64,000 nucleotides of DNA from positions 930,001-994,000 of the forward strand of contig NZ_FXWJ01000001.1 in the NCBI RefSeq assembly GCF_900177795.1. Direction: 5' to 3'. Positions 36,762 through 45,265 of the stretch are shown here, piece after piece. Every line of letters starts with the position of its first letter. Position 1 is the first letter of the stretch. The notes under the pieces are model-generated. The model did not search any database. It saw only the letters and a program-made list of their open reading frames with translations, and was not told the DNA's origin. The position numbers were made by a program, and so were the translations under genes. This DNA comes from Plantibacter elymi (nom. nud.). GTDB lineage: Bacteria; Actinomycetota; Actinomycetes; Actinomycetales; Microbacteriaceae.

Positions 36762-37739
36762 ATGACACACGCAGCCCCGAGCACGACGCCTGAGACCAGC
36801 GACACCGCAGCGCCCCTCTGGCGTCACGCACACGCCCCCGCCTGGTTCTTCTTCGGCGGCCTGGCGCTCTGGCTGTTCCTGCTGCTGGTGCCGCACGTCC
36901 TCCTCGGCAACCCGGCGGTGATCCCCGCGTGGATCCTGCTCGGCTCAGGGCTGGCCGCGTCCACCCTGCTGCTCATCATGGCCCGACGTCTCCAGCCGGG
37001 CGACGGCGTCACGACGGCGACGCTCCTCTGGGCGGTCCTGGTCGGAGGCTTCATCGCCATCACGCTCGGCAGCACCTTCGACTCCCTCATCGGCGTCGCC
37101 GCGACCGATGCCGGTGAGAACCCGCACGACATCGGGCTGTTCTTCGCCGGGGTCGCCGAGGAGCTGGCGAAGATCATCGCCGTCGTGATCGTGGCGTGGC
37201 GGCTGCCGGTGAAGACCGCCCGTGGTGGTCTCTTCGTCGGCGGCGCCGTCGGCGTCGGTTTCGCCGTCCTCGAGAACCTCTGGTACATCGGGCAGGGGTG
37301 GGCGAACGGGGTCGAGGCCTCGCAGAAGCTGGCCGCCGGTTCGCCACCACTCGAAACCATCCTCTCGCACCCGGCGTTCCAAGCGGCCGGGGCCGCGTTC
37401 GCCCGGACCGTCTTCGACCCGGTCGGACACCCACTGTGGACGGCGCTGTTCGCCGCGGCCGTGTTCGCGGCTGCACGCAACGGCCGGTTCCGGATCACCG
37501 TGGGCGTGCTCCTGACCTACCTGCTCGTCGCGGTCATGCACGGCCTCTGGGACGGCAACACCGTGCTCTGGGGGCTGCTGTTCCCGGGCATGCCGGTGCT
37601 CAAGGCGCTCGTGGTGCCGGCCATGGTCGTGCTCGTCGTCGCGTTCGCGCTCATCTGGCGGGCGCGGGTCCGTCGCATCAACCGCGACGCCGGCGTCGTG
37701 TCGCTCCACGTCCCGCGTCGCGAGCGCAAGCAGGCCTGA
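36762..37739 (+). CDS. PrsW-family intramembrane protease
   Basis: A 325-residue protein with about eight membrane helices. PrsW family motifs are visible: FAGVAEELAKI (EE-x-x-K) near residue 130, GFAVLENLWYI (F-x-x-x-E) near 165, HPLWTALFAA near 225 and MHGLWDGN near 265. These Glu and His residues bind zinc in the family. PrsW cleaves anti-sigma factor RsiW in Bacillus; the substrate here is unknown. GAGAGGA precedes the ATG. The protein ends in a basic tail (RRERKQA). Confidence 0.87.
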   Translation: MTHAAPSTTPETSDTAAPLWRHAHAPAWFFFGGLALWLFLLLVPHVLLGNPAVIPAWILLGSGLAASTLLLIMARRLQPGDGVTTATLLWAVLVGGFIAITLGSTFDSLIGVAATDAGENPHDIGLFFAGVAEELAKIIAVVIVAWRLPVKTARGGLFVGGAVGVGFAVLENLWYIGQGWANGVEASQKLAAGSPPLETILSHPAFQAAGAAFARTVFDPVGHPLWTALFAAAVFAAARNGRFRITVGVLLTYLLVAVMHGLWDGNTVLWGLLFPGMPVLKALVVPAMVVLVVAFALIWRARVRRINRDAGVVSLHVPRRERKQA

Positions 37740-37826
37740 CCACTGGACGCGCGAGGCCTGCTGCGATCCGGGCGTGCCGGGGAGTAGCGTGAAGCGCACC
37801 CGATCCGCGACGCCGAGGAGACACCC

Positions 37827-38246
37827 ATGCTGGGACGCAAGACCTTCGAACAGCGAGAGGTCGACCAGGCGAAGACGATGATCGCCGCCCTCGTCGCCGG
37901 CCGCGAGACACTGGCCGAGGCCGGAGCGGACCCCGCGGCACTTGCGGTGGTCGACCCTGAGTTCTTCACCGGTCTGACGCTCGTGCTCGACCGACCCTTC
38001 GTCCACCGGGTGCGGTCCGTGCTCGGGAAGGGGCCCGGGGCCCTCAATGAGCTCGAACTCATCGTCGCGTCGATCCTCGACCACGACCGGGTGTTCACGG
38101 TGGGGACCGTCCTGCAGTACGCCGAGGGGACGTCGTTCACCGGCCTCGTCCCGGGCGAGACGATCCTGCTGAGCCCCGTGCAGTTCGAGCGCCTCGCCGT
38201 CGGCGTCTTCGCCGAGTTGGAGGAGTTGTTCGTCGAAGCGGTGTGA
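37827..38246 (+). CDS. Conserved hypothetical protein, cytoplasmic
   Basis: A 139-residue soluble protein beginning MLGRKTFEQREVDQAKTMIAALVAG. It has no signal peptide, membrane segment or catalytic motif. Predicted helices occur at both ends, and a central segment FFTGLTLVLDRPFVHRVRSVLGKGPGALNELELI links them. I do not recognise the family. GAGGAGA before the ATG is a good ribosome site. A TAGCGT box ~38 bases upstream fits a promoter with a short leader, so it is probably its own transcription unit. Confidence 0.65.
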   Translation: MLGRKTFEQREVDQAKTMIAALVAGRETLAEAGADPAALAVVDPEFFTGLTLVLDRPFVHRVRSVLGKGPGALNELELIVASILDHDRVFTVGTVLQYAEGTSFTGLVPGETILLSPVQFERLAVGVFAELEELFVEAV

Positions 38247-38306
38247 GGTGCGGCGTCGGCCGCGAGTCTGCGTCACGCGATCCGCCGACGGTGCCACGAT
38301 CAGCTC

Positions 38307-38960
38307 GTGAGCTCATCGACGTCCGGAACGATCATGGTGCGGCACGGCGCGAAGCTCCGGTTGACCGTCTCCGCCCTCGTCGGTGTCGCCGTCGGCGTGA
38401 TCGTCGGCCTGAACTGGTTCTGGGCGGGTGCGATCCTCGCCGGTTGGGGGACCACGTGCGTGGTCTTCGTCGGTTCCCTCTGGATCCGCATCTGGCGGAT
38501 GGGCCCGGAGCGCACGCGCGAACACGCGACCTCGGAGGAGCCCGGGCGAACGACCAGCGAGGTGCTCATCGTGCTCGCGAGTGTCGGGAGCCTCGTGGCC
38601 CTGAGTGTCGTCATCCTGCAGGCGAGGGCGTCCTCCGGGGTCGAGCAGGGCGTGCTCGCCGGTTTCGCGGTCGTGAGCGTGGCGCTCTCCTGGGCGCTCA
38701 TCCACACGATCTACACGCTGCGGTACGCGCGCATGTACTTCGCGGCGCCGGAGGGCGGCATCGACTTCAACCAGGAGGAGGCGCCGCAGTACAGCGACTT
38801 CGCCTACCTCTCCTTCGACCTCGGCATGACCTACCAGGTCTCGGACACGACGCTGCGGTCCAGCGAGCTGCGCCGCACCGTCCTCAAGCACACCCTGCTG
38901 TCGTACCTGTTCGGCTCCGTGATCCTGGCGACCGTCATCAACCTCGTCGCGGGGCTGTAG
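38307..38960 (+). CDS. DUF1345 family membrane protein
   Basis: A 217-residue protein with about five helices. The C-terminal DFAYLSFDLGMTYQVSDTTLRSSELRRTVLKHTLLSYLFGSVILA is diagnostic of DUF1345 (F-x-x-D-x-x-Y-x-S-F-x-x-G-M-T-Y-Q-V-S-D). The function is unknown. The start is taken as GTG 38307; an ATG nine codons later (38334) is possible. Neighbouring hairpins after the stop probably end the transcript. Confidence 0.85.
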   Translation: MSSSTSGTIMVRHGAKLRLTVSALVGVAVGVIVGLNWFWAGAILAGWGTTCVVFVGSLWIRIWRMGPERTREHATSEEPGRTTSEVLIVLASVGSLVALSVVILQARASSGVEQGVLAGFAVVSVALSWALIHTIYTLRYARMYFAAPEGGIDFNQEEAPQYSDFAYLSFDLGMTYQVSDTTLRSSELRRTVLKHTLLSYLFGSVILATVINLVAGL

Positions 38961-38975
38961 CGGCGCGACGGACAC

Positions 38976-39012
38976 GCCCTTCGACACGCGGTCCCTGAGC
39001 CTGTCGAAGGGC
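38976..39012. repeat. Hairpin built from the CCCTTCGACARGCTCAGGGACC repeat
   Basis: GCCCTTCGACA (38976-38986) pairs with TGTCGAAGGGC (39002-39012). The right side is a full inverted copy of the repeat unit found at 43007, 43629 and 54972. It follows the DUF1345 stop by 15 bases and could serve as a terminator. Confidence 0.75.
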
Positions 39013-39072
39013 AGGGACTGGCGGAGGTGCTCAGGCACCGGTTACGACGACGGTGAGCCCCCGAAACGACGA

Positions 39073-39102
39073 CTGCGCAGCCCGGCGGACCGGACTGCGC
39101 AG
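39073..39102. terminator. Hairpin between convergent DUF1345 and nitroreductase genes
   Basis: CTGCGCAG at 39073-39080 is repeated at 39095-39102; the word is its own reverse complement, so the two copies pair as an 8-bp stem around a 14-base loop. It lies 26 bases beyond the 3' end of the minus-strand nitroreductase gene and probably ends that transcript. Confidence 0.55.
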
Positions 39103-39127
39103 CGTGGTGGTGTAGGAACCGAGCGGA

Positions 39128-39709
39128 CTACTCCTGGACGATCACGAGGTCGGCGAGGGGACGACGCTCACGCGGAGCGGTCTCGCGGTCGCGGAGCATG
39201 CCCTCGGGCAGGAGCTCGGGGTCGCCGAGCTCGCCGAGCGCGGTGACGGTGAACGGCACCAGGCCGTCCGGCAGCGAGAACGCCTCCCGGATGCCGTCGG
39301 CGGAGAAGCCGGCCATCTGGTGTGCGAAGAGACCGTCGCTGTGGGCCTGGATGCTCAGGTGCGCCATCGCCTGGCCGAGGTCGTAGATGGCCCAGGGACG
39401 CTCGTTGCCCTCGTCGTCGAGGGTCTCGGCGACGGCGACGATGAGCGCGCCGGCCTGCGCTGCCCAACCGCGGTTGAAGGCCACCAGCTGCTCAGCGATC
39501 GTGTCGAACGTGGCGGTGCCCTTTGTGCCGACGATGAACCGCCAGGGCTGCACGTTGTTGGCGCTCGGCGACCAACGCGCGGCTTCGAGGGCCGAGGCCA
39601 TCTTGGCGGCGTCGACGGGCTCACTCACGAAGGCGCGGGGGCTCCAGCGGTCGGCGAGGACGTCGAGGATGGGGGCGTCGGTCTGGGCGGTACGGGTGAC
39701 GATGGACAT
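39128..39709 (-). CDS. Nitroreductase-family FMN oxidoreductase
   Basis: A 193-residue flavoprotein. DRWSPRAFVSEPVD (FMN phosphate-binding R-S/W-x-R) is near residues 21-34, and ALEAARWSPSANNVQPWRFIV (SxxNxQPW) near 42-62. A Gly-containing late motif GMLRDRETAPRERRPLADLV follows. It reduces nitro-compounds, quinones or flavins with NAD(P)H. The ATG was chosen at 39709, with GGAGAC upstream. The much longer in-frame extension runs antisense-like through the next gene and is not credible. It lies 80 bases downstream of acetyl-CoA synthetase on the same strand. Confidence 0.87.
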   Translation of the reverse strand: MSIVTRTAQTDAPILDVLADRWSPRAFVSEPVDAAKMASALEAARWSPSANNVQPWRFIVGTKGTATFDTIAEQLVAFNRGWAAQAGALIVAVAETLDDEGNERPWAIYDLGQAMAHLSIQAHSDGLFAHQMAGFSADGIREAFSLPDGLVPFTVTALGELGDPELLPEGMLRDRETAPRERRPLADLVIVQE

Positions 39710-39789
39710 GCGGTCTCCAAGCGAAACAAGGGAAGTGGACAGAGGTTGCGTCGCCGTTGACGATGGATGCAACTGCATCGATCGGGGCG

Positions 39790-41886
39790 CTATTCCCGGG
39801 CTTGAGGAGTCCGTGCAGCGGTGACGATCTCCGCGATCCGGTGCGGGGCCGCTTCGTCCTGCAGCGACGTCGTGTCGCCGAGGGGCCGCTGGTCGACGAT
39901 GTCGCCGAGCAGACGCCGCATGATCTTCCCCGAGCGGGTCTTCGGGAGGTCTGGGACCACGAAGACGTCGCGAGGCTTCGCGATCGGGCCGATCTCGTTC
40001 GCCACGTGGGACCGCAGCGCCTCGCGGAGTGCCGCGGATCGCTCCAACCAGTACGCCTCGCCGTCCGCCTCGGGCCCGTGGGACCGCGAGGACGGGATGA
40101 CGAACGCAGCGATCGCGCTCCCCGTGATCGGGTCGTGCACGCCGACCACGCCGGCCTCGCCCACGTGGGGATGCGACACGAGGGCCGACTCGATCTCGAT
40201 GGTCGACAGGCGGTGGCCCGAGACGTTGATGACGTCGTCGACGCGCCCGAGGACCCAGATGTCGCCGTCCTCGTCCCACTTCGCGCCGTCGCCGGAGAAG
40301 AAGTAGCCCTGCTTCCAGTACTTCGCCCAGTACGAATCGCGGTAGCGTTCCGGGTTGCCCCAGACGGTGCGCGCGAGCGACGGCCCGAAGCGGCTGACGA
40401 CCAGATACCCGCCGGATCCGTACGGCACCGTCTCGCCGTCCTCGTCGACGACCAGCGCCTCCAGGCCGGGGAGTGCGCGACTGCCGGAACCCGGCTTGAT
40501 CGTGGTCGCGCCGGGGAGCGGTGCGATGACGGCCGACCCCGTCTCCGACTGCCACCAGGTGTCGACGACCGGGGTCTCGCCGCGCCCGATGCGCTCGCGG
40601 AACCACATCCAGGCCTCGGGGTTGATCGCCTCGCCGACGGTGCCGAGGAGCCGGAGGGTCGAGAGGTCGTACTCGGCGGGCGGCCCCTCGGGGAACCAGG
40701 TCATGAGGGTCCGGATGAGCGTGGGCGCCGTGTAGTACGTCGTCACGCCGTAGCGCTCGATGATCTCGAAGTGCCGTGCCTGGTGCGGGGTGTTCGGCGT
40801 GCCCTCGTAGATCACCTGGGTGAGCCCGTTCGAGAGCGGACCGTAGATCTCGTAGGTGTGTGCCGTGACCCAGGCGAGGTCGGCCGTGCACCAGTGGACG
40901 TCGTCGTCCTTGGCGTCGAAGATCGCCCAGTGGGTCCAGGACGCCTGCGTGAGATAGCCGCCTGACGTGTGGACGAGTCCCTTGGGCTTCCCGGTGGTGC
41001 CGCTCGTGTAGATGATGAAGAGCGGGTTCTCCGCATCGAACGCCTCGGCCTCGTGGGTGTCGGCGGCGACACCCACGGTGTCGTGCCACCAGACGTCTCG
41101 ACCGGGGGTCCAGGGCACGTTCGGCGTCTCGTCGCCCGTGCGTGCGACGACGAGCACGTGCTCGATGGACGGCACACCGTCGACGGCGGCGTCGGCGTTC
41201 TGCTTGACCGGCACGGCCGTACCCCGGCGGTACTGGCCGTCGGTGGTGATGAGCAGCTTCGCCTCGGTGTCCTCCACTCGGAAGCGCAGCGCCTCGGCCG
41301 AGAACCCACCGAACACGAGGGAGTGGATGGCGCCGATGCGGGCGACGGCGAGGGTGGCGATGACCGTCTCGGGGATGACCGGCAGGTAGATGACGACGCG
41401 GTCGCCCTGGCCGATGCCGAGTGCCGTCAGGGCGTTGGCCGCCTTCGCGACCTCGCGCTGCAACTCGGCGTAGGTGATGGAGCGGCGGTCGCCCGGCTCT
41501 CCCTCGAAGTGGAGGGCCACTTTGTCGCCTCGTCCGGCGTCGACGTGCCGGTCGACGCAGTTGACCGCCACGTTGAGCCTCCCCCCGGCGAACCAGGTGG
41601 CGGCGGGGACGGTGAGTTCGGGCTCGGAGTCCGACGGGTCGGACCCTGCGACCGGCCGAGCCGGGTCCCAGGTGTGAGCCGTCTCCCACGGGGTGACCCA
41701 GTCGAGGCGTCGGGCCTGCTCCTCCCAGAACGCCACCGGGTCGGCGGCCGCGCGAGCCCACTCCTCCGGGCCGACGTTCGCCGTCTGGGCGAGGTCGGCC
41801 GGCGGGGCGTAGCTGCGCGTCTCGGCGAGGAGGTTCGCGATGGTGGCGGCGGGCGCTGCGGACGTCGATCCATCAGTGGGAGGCAT
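39790..41886 (-). CDS. acsA: Acetyl-CoA synthetase (acetate-CoA ligase)
   Basis: A 698-residue AMP-forming ligase. The ACAS N-terminal segment includes VAFWEEQARRLDWVTPW. The AMP-binding motif is IIYTSGTTGKPKGLVHTSGGY (about 275-295), followed by DTWWQSETGS. The C-terminal acetylation site is LPKTRSGKIMRRLL with catalytic Lys. It converts acetate, CoA and ATP to acetyl-CoA. The length (~650 usual) includes a ~40-residue N-terminal extension. A TAGCGT box on the minus strand (41893-41898) ends six bases before the ATG, indicating leaderless mRNA. Divergent from the oxidoreductase gene. Confidence 0.95.
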   Translation of the reverse strand: MPPTDGSTSAAPAATIANLLAETRSYAPPADLAQTANVGPEEWARAAADPVAFWEEQARRLDWVTPWETAHTWDPARPVAGSDPSDSEPELTVPAATWFAGGRLNVAVNCVDRHVDAGRGDKVALHFEGEPGDRRSITYAELQREVAKAANALTALGIGQGDRVVIYLPVIPETVIATLAVARIGAIHSLVFGGFSAEALRFRVEDTEAKLLITTDGQYRRGTAVPVKQNADAAVDGVPSIEHVLVVARTGDETPNVPWTPGRDVWWHDTVGVAADTHEAEAFDAENPLFIIYTSGTTGKPKGLVHTSGGYLTQASWTHWAIFDAKDDDVHWCTADLAWVTAHTYEIYGPLSNGLTQVIYEGTPNTPHQARHFEIIERYGVTTYYTAPTLIRTLMTWFPEGPPAEYDLSTLRLLGTVGEAINPEAWMWFRERIGRGETPVVDTWWQSETGSAVIAPLPGATTIKPGSGSRALPGLEALVVDEDGETVPYGSGGYLVVSRFGPSLARTVWGNPERYRDSYWAKYWKQGYFFSGDGAKWDEDGDIWVLGRVDDVINVSGHRLSTIEIESALVSHPHVGEAGVVGVHDPITGSAIAAFVIPSSRSHGPEADGEAYWLERSAALREALRSHVANEIGPIAKPRDVFVVPDLPKTRSGKIMRRLLGDIVDQRPLGDTTSLQDEAAPHRIAEIVTAARTPQARE

Positions 41887-42062
41887 GCTGCAACGCTACG
41901 CGGGAGGACGGCGCCGGTGCCATCCGCGGGGTCATGCGGCGTCATGGTCCGGACGTTCCGAGGGGCTGTGGAGGAGCGTCGGGAGTAGCCTCGAAGGGCC
42001 GCCGCGATGCGCGGCGGACGTCGATCAGGAGCGCGCACGGCGCGTCTCGAGAAGGGAACGAC

Positions 42063-43004
42063 ATGGCGACCGTCATCCAGTACCAGGAGCTCGGCTCGGC
42101 CGACGTCCTCGAGCTCGTCGAGGTGCCGACACCTGAGGTGGGCCCCGGCGAACTCGTCGTCGAGGTGCGCGCCGCGGGCGTGAACCCGATCGACTGGAAG
42201 CTCCGCAGCGGTGTCCGCGGCGGCGAGCTGCAGGGCACCCGACGCGTCGGGAGCGACGGCGCCGGCGTCGTCGTCGAGGTCGGCGACGGGGTCGAGGGCT
42301 GGTCGATCGGCGACGAGGTCGTCGTCGTCAACGCCTCCGGGACGTATGCGACCCACGTGGTCGTCACGCCCGACCAGATCATCCGCAAACCGGCGGCCAT
42401 CTCCTTCGAGGAGGCGGCGGCGATCGGCATCCCCGTGAGCACGGCCTACCAGGCGCTGCGTTCGCTCGGCGTGACCGAGGGGACGACCCTCCTGATCCAC
42501 GGCGGATCGGGCTCGGTGGGGCACGCGGCCGTGCAGTTCGCCGTGGCGTGGGGGGCGACCGTCGTCGCCACCGCGAGCGAGGGGAACCACGCACGCCTGC
42601 GGGAACTCGGGGCGATCCCCGTCACCTACGGTCCCGGGCTCGTCGAGCGCGTGCGCGAGGCCGCTCCGCAGGGCGTCGACCGCGTACTCGACGCCGTCGG
42701 CACCGACGAGGCGCTCGAGGCCTCGTTCGAGCTGGTCGAGGACCGGCAGCACATCGGCACGATCGTCGTCGGTGCGAAGGCCGCCGACCTCGGGATCCAG
42801 GCATGGTCCGGCGGCAACCCGCTCCCGCTCACGGCGCAGGAACAGGCCTGGCGGGCGGAGGCGATCCCGGCGGTCGCGTCCCTCGTCGAACAGGGGCGCT
42901 TCAGCTTCGAGCTCGGCACCGTCCGACCTCTCGCCGAGGCCGCCGAGGCGCACCGCGAGAGCGAGTCGGGTCACCCGAGCGGGAAGCTCATCCTCATCCC
43001 CTGA
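42063..43004 (+). CDS. Zinc-independent NADPH:quinone oxidoreductase (MDR family)
   Basis: A 313-residue medium-chain dehydrogenase/reductase. The GroES-like N-domain starts MATVIQYQELGSADVLELVEVPTPEVGPGELVVEVRAAGVNPIDWKLRSG. The Rossmann domain has LLIHGGSGSVGHAAVQFAVAWGATVVA. No catalytic zinc-binding Cys is present, fitting QOR-type enzymes. It probably reduces quinones or alkenals with NADPH. The ATG follows GAAGGGA. TAGCCT about 70 bases upstream (near 41987) suggests its promoter. Repeat cluster 43007 starts two bases after the stop. Confidence 0.87.
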   Translation: MATVIQYQELGSADVLELVEVPTPEVGPGELVVEVRAAGVNPIDWKLRSGVRGGELQGTRRVGSDGAGVVVEVGDGVEGWSIGDEVVVVNASGTYATHVVVTPDQIIRKPAAISFEEAAAIGIPVSTAYQALRSLGVTEGTTLLIHGGSGSVGHAAVQFAVAWGATVVATASEGNHARLRELGAIPVTYGPGLVERVREAAPQGVDRVLDAVGTDEALEASFELVEDRQHIGTIVVGAKAADLGIQAWSGGNPLPLTAQEQAWRAEAIPAVASLVEQGRFSFELGTVRPLAEAAEAHRESESGHPSGKLILIP

Positions 43005-43006
43005 GC

Positions 43007-43167
43007 GCCCTTCGACCGGCTCAGGGACCGGGGGTGGCTCGGGCGGGAGTGCCCTTCGACCGGCTCAGGGACCGGGGGTGGCTCGGGCGGGAGTGCCCTT
43101 CGACAGGCTCAGGGACCGGTGGTCCGGACGGGGTGTCGACCGGGTGCCCTCGACCGGCTCAGGGACC
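43007..43167. repeat. 44-bp tandem array of the CCCTTCGACCGGCTCAGGGACC repeat
   Basis: Unit starts are at 43007, 43051, 43095 and 43146. The first three are exactly 44 bases apart (repeat word plus a GGGGGTGGCTCGGGCGGGAGT spacer). The third unit has the ACA variant and the fourth lacks one T. It fills the gap between the oxidoreductase stop and the end of the convergent acidic small gene. Translating it yields spurious FDRLRDR or LSLSKG peptides. Confidence 0.85.
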
Positions 43168-43173
43168 GGAGCG

Positions 43174-43518
43174 CTACTCCGGGCCCTCGCCGAAGCTGTC
43201 ACCGACGGGAGCGCGGTCCGCGAGGTCGTCCTGGTCGTCGAGGTCCTCGACGGCGTCCTCGGTGTCCGCGTCGTCGTCCAGACCTGCATCGCCGACGACG
43301 TCGTCACCACCGACGCCGTCACCGGCGTTGCTCAGACCGCCATCGCCGGGGGCCGCGTCGTCGGCCGAACGGTCGACCGCACCGCCGTCGGGCACGACAC
43401 CGCCGACCGAGCTGTCGGTCTGGTCCTCACCCGGCACGTGTGCCTGGGCGCCCGGACCGCCGTGGGCGAGGGCGTCGCGTTGGGCGTCTGCTGCTGCTGG
43501 ATCCATGGGAGTGCTCAT
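43174..43518 (-). CDS. Very acidic low-complexity hypothetical protein
   Basis: A 114-residue protein. Its composition is Ala/Gly/Asp dominated (DDDADTEDAVEDLDDQDDL near residues 83-101) with no Cys, no signal peptide and no membrane segment. It is likely disordered. A TACGCT box on the minus strand (43525-43530) ends six bases before the ATG, the same leaderless layout as several firmly recognised genes here, which is the best evidence that it is real. It is bracketed by two repeat clusters. I do not recognise a family. Confidence 0.5.
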   Translation of the reverse strand: MSTPMDPAAADAQRDALAHGGPGAQAHVPGEDQTDSSVGGVVPDGGAVDRSADDAAPGDGGLSNAGDGVGGDDVVGDAGLDDDADTEDAVEDLDDQDDLADRAPVGDSFGEGPE

Positions 43519-43628
43519 GACGGCAGCGTAGAGCGGATGCCGCGTCTCGGCGGGGGCTTGGCTCCAGGACGCAGGGCACCTATCCTCCGCGCTGCCCGCC
43601 GGACCGGACGCGGTGCGGGCAGTGCGGT

Positions 43629-43741
43629 GCCCTTCGACAGGCTCAGGGACCGGGATGGCTCAGGGACCGGGGTGGCTCAGGGACCGGGATGGCTCAGGGA
43701 CCGGGGTGGCTCAGGGGCCGGGGTGGGTCAGCGGCCGGTGT
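43629..43741. repeat. 17-bp tandem array grown from the repeat unit, overlapping the thrC stop
   Basis: A full unit (GCCCTTCGACAGGCTCAGGGACC, 43629-43651) leads into tandem 17-base copies of GGCTCAGGGACCGGGRT starting at 43640, 43657, 43674, 43691 and 43708. A degenerate sixth copy (43725-43741) carries the thrC stop codon (43728-43730) and last codons. Slippage growth of a repeat half-unit is the likely origin. Confidence 0.85.
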
Positions 43742-45173
43742 GCTGCGCGATGATCGCCTTGATCCGGTCGACGTCGGCCGGCACGATCTCGAAGCGCTGC
43801 TCGAGCCCCTCGATGCCCTCGAACGCCTCGGGTCGCTCCGGCTCCTCGCCGAGCGCCTCGCGGACGATCTCGGCGAACTTCGCCGGCAGCGCGGTCTCGA
43901 GGACGAGCATCGGGACACCCTCGCGCAGGTGGCGGCGGGCGACCGTGACGCCGTCGGCGGTGTGCGGGTCGATCGTGACGCCGTAGCGCTCGTGCACGTC
44001 GCGGATGGTGGCGACGCGGTCGGCGTGCGTGCTGCGGCCCGAGACGAAGCCGAACTCGCTGATCCGCTCGAACTCGGGCGTCCCGGAGAGGTCGAACCCG
44101 CCCTCCTCGTCGAGGGACCGGAACAGCTCACCGAGGCGGGTCGCGTCCTGACCGACGAGGTCGTAGAGGAACCGCTCGAAGTTCGACGCCTTCGAGATGT
44201 CCATGCTCGGGCTGGAGGTGTGGTGCGTCTCGGCCGCCGAGCGCGGGCGGTACACGCCCGTGCGGAAGAACTCGTCGAGGACGTCGTTCTCGTTCGTCGC
44301 GACGACGAGCTGGTCGATCGGGAGCCCCATGGAGCGGGCGATGTGCCCGGCGCAGACGTTGCCGAAGTTGCCTGACGGCACCGAGAACGACACCTTCTGG
44401 CCCGGACCGTCGGTCGCGAGCAGCCAGCCGTGCACGTAGTACACGACCTGCGCGACGACGCGGGCCCAGTTGATCGAGTTGACCGTACCGACGGCGTGGA
44501 GTGCCTTGAACGGAGCATCCTTCGAGACGGCCTTCACGATGTCCTGACAGTCGTCGAAGTTGCCCTCCACGGCGAGGTTCACGATGTTGTCGTCCTGGAG
44601 GCTGAACATCTGCGCGCGCTGGAAGCTGCTCATGCGGCCATGCGGACTCAGCATGATGACCCGGATGCCGGTCTTGCCGCGCATGGCGTGCTCGGCCGCG
44701 CTCCCGGTGTCGCCGGACGTCGCGCCGAGGATGTTGAGTTCGTCGCCGCTCTTCGCGAGCGTGTACTCGAAGAGGTTGCCGAGCAGCTGCATCGCCATGT
44801 CCTTGAAGGCGAGCGTCGGGCCGTTCGAGAGGCCGAGGAGCTGCAGCTCGCTGCCGCCCTCCTCGCCGAGGGTGCGCAGCGGGGTGATGAGCGAGGCGTC
44901 GTCGCCGGCGCGGCCGTTCGCGTACACCTCGGCGGTGTAGGTGCGACGGGTGATGTCCTGGAGATCGGCCGCGGGGATGTCGTCGGCGAACTTCGACAGC
45001 ACGGCGAACGCGAGGTCGGCATAGGACAGCTCGCGCCACGACTCGAGTTCGTCAGCGGTCAGCTGCGGGTACTCGGCCGGGAGGTACAGGCCGCCGTCCG
45101 GGGCGAGCCCGCCGAGGAGGATGTCCGAGAAGTGCTGGGGCAGATCGTGGCCCCGCGTCGACTGATAGTGCAT
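43728..45173 (-). CDS. thrC: Threonine synthase
   Basis: A 481-residue PLP enzyme of the long thrC type. It begins MHYQSTRGHDLPQHFSDILLGGLAPDGGLYLP. The PLP lysine is in GPTLAFKDMAMQLLG (about residue 125). The phosphate-binding stretch ILGATSGDTGSAAEHAM and later FSVPSGNFGNVCAGH complete the family pattern. It converts O-phosphohomoserine to threonine. An in-frame ATG five codons upstream (45188) is an alternative start. Its stop and C-terminal codons lie within a degenerate unit of a 17-bp tandem repeat. Confidence 0.95.
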   Translation of the reverse strand: MHYQSTRGHDLPQHFSDILLGGLAPDGGLYLPAEYPQLTADELESWRELSYADLAFAVLSKFADDIPAADLQDITRRTYTAEVYANGRAGDDASLITPLRTLGEEGGSELQLLGLSNGPTLAFKDMAMQLLGNLFEYTLAKSGDELNILGATSGDTGSAAEHAMRGKTGIRVIMLSPHGRMSSFQRAQMFSLQDDNIVNLAVEGNFDDCQDIVKAVSKDAPFKALHAVGTVNSINWARVVAQVVYYVHGWLLATDGPGQKVSFSVPSGNFGNVCAGHIARSMGLPIDQLVVATNENDVLDEFFRTGVYRPRSAAETHHTSSPSMDISKASNFERFLYDLVGQDATRLGELFRSLDEEGGFDLSGTPEFERISEFGFVSGRSTHADRVATIRDVHERYGVTIDPHTADGVTVARRHLREGVPMLVLETALPAKFAEIVREALGEEPERPEAFEGIEGLEQRFEIVPADVDRIKAIIAQHTGR

Positions 45174-45265
45174 GACCGTCTCTCTCATCCGGTTGGAAGC
45201 CCGATCTCCAACCTTGCCATATCGGGGGTCGGCGCGCAGAGGCCCGCCGTCATCGTGACCGGCCG

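Noticed and set aside
34350-36896. Minus-strand frame of 848 codons opposite clpB
   Set aside because: Antisense shadow of clpB with repetitive Leu/Glu/Asp/Arg composition and no domain.
43007-43741. Possible CRISPR arrays
   Set aside because: Repeats are direct tandems with identical or no spacers, and no cas genes are present. They are expanded intergenic elements.
43689-44375. Plus-strand small proteins across the repeat array
   Set aside because: Peptides such as QGPGWLRDRG are translated repeat DNA, and the frame is antisense to thrC.
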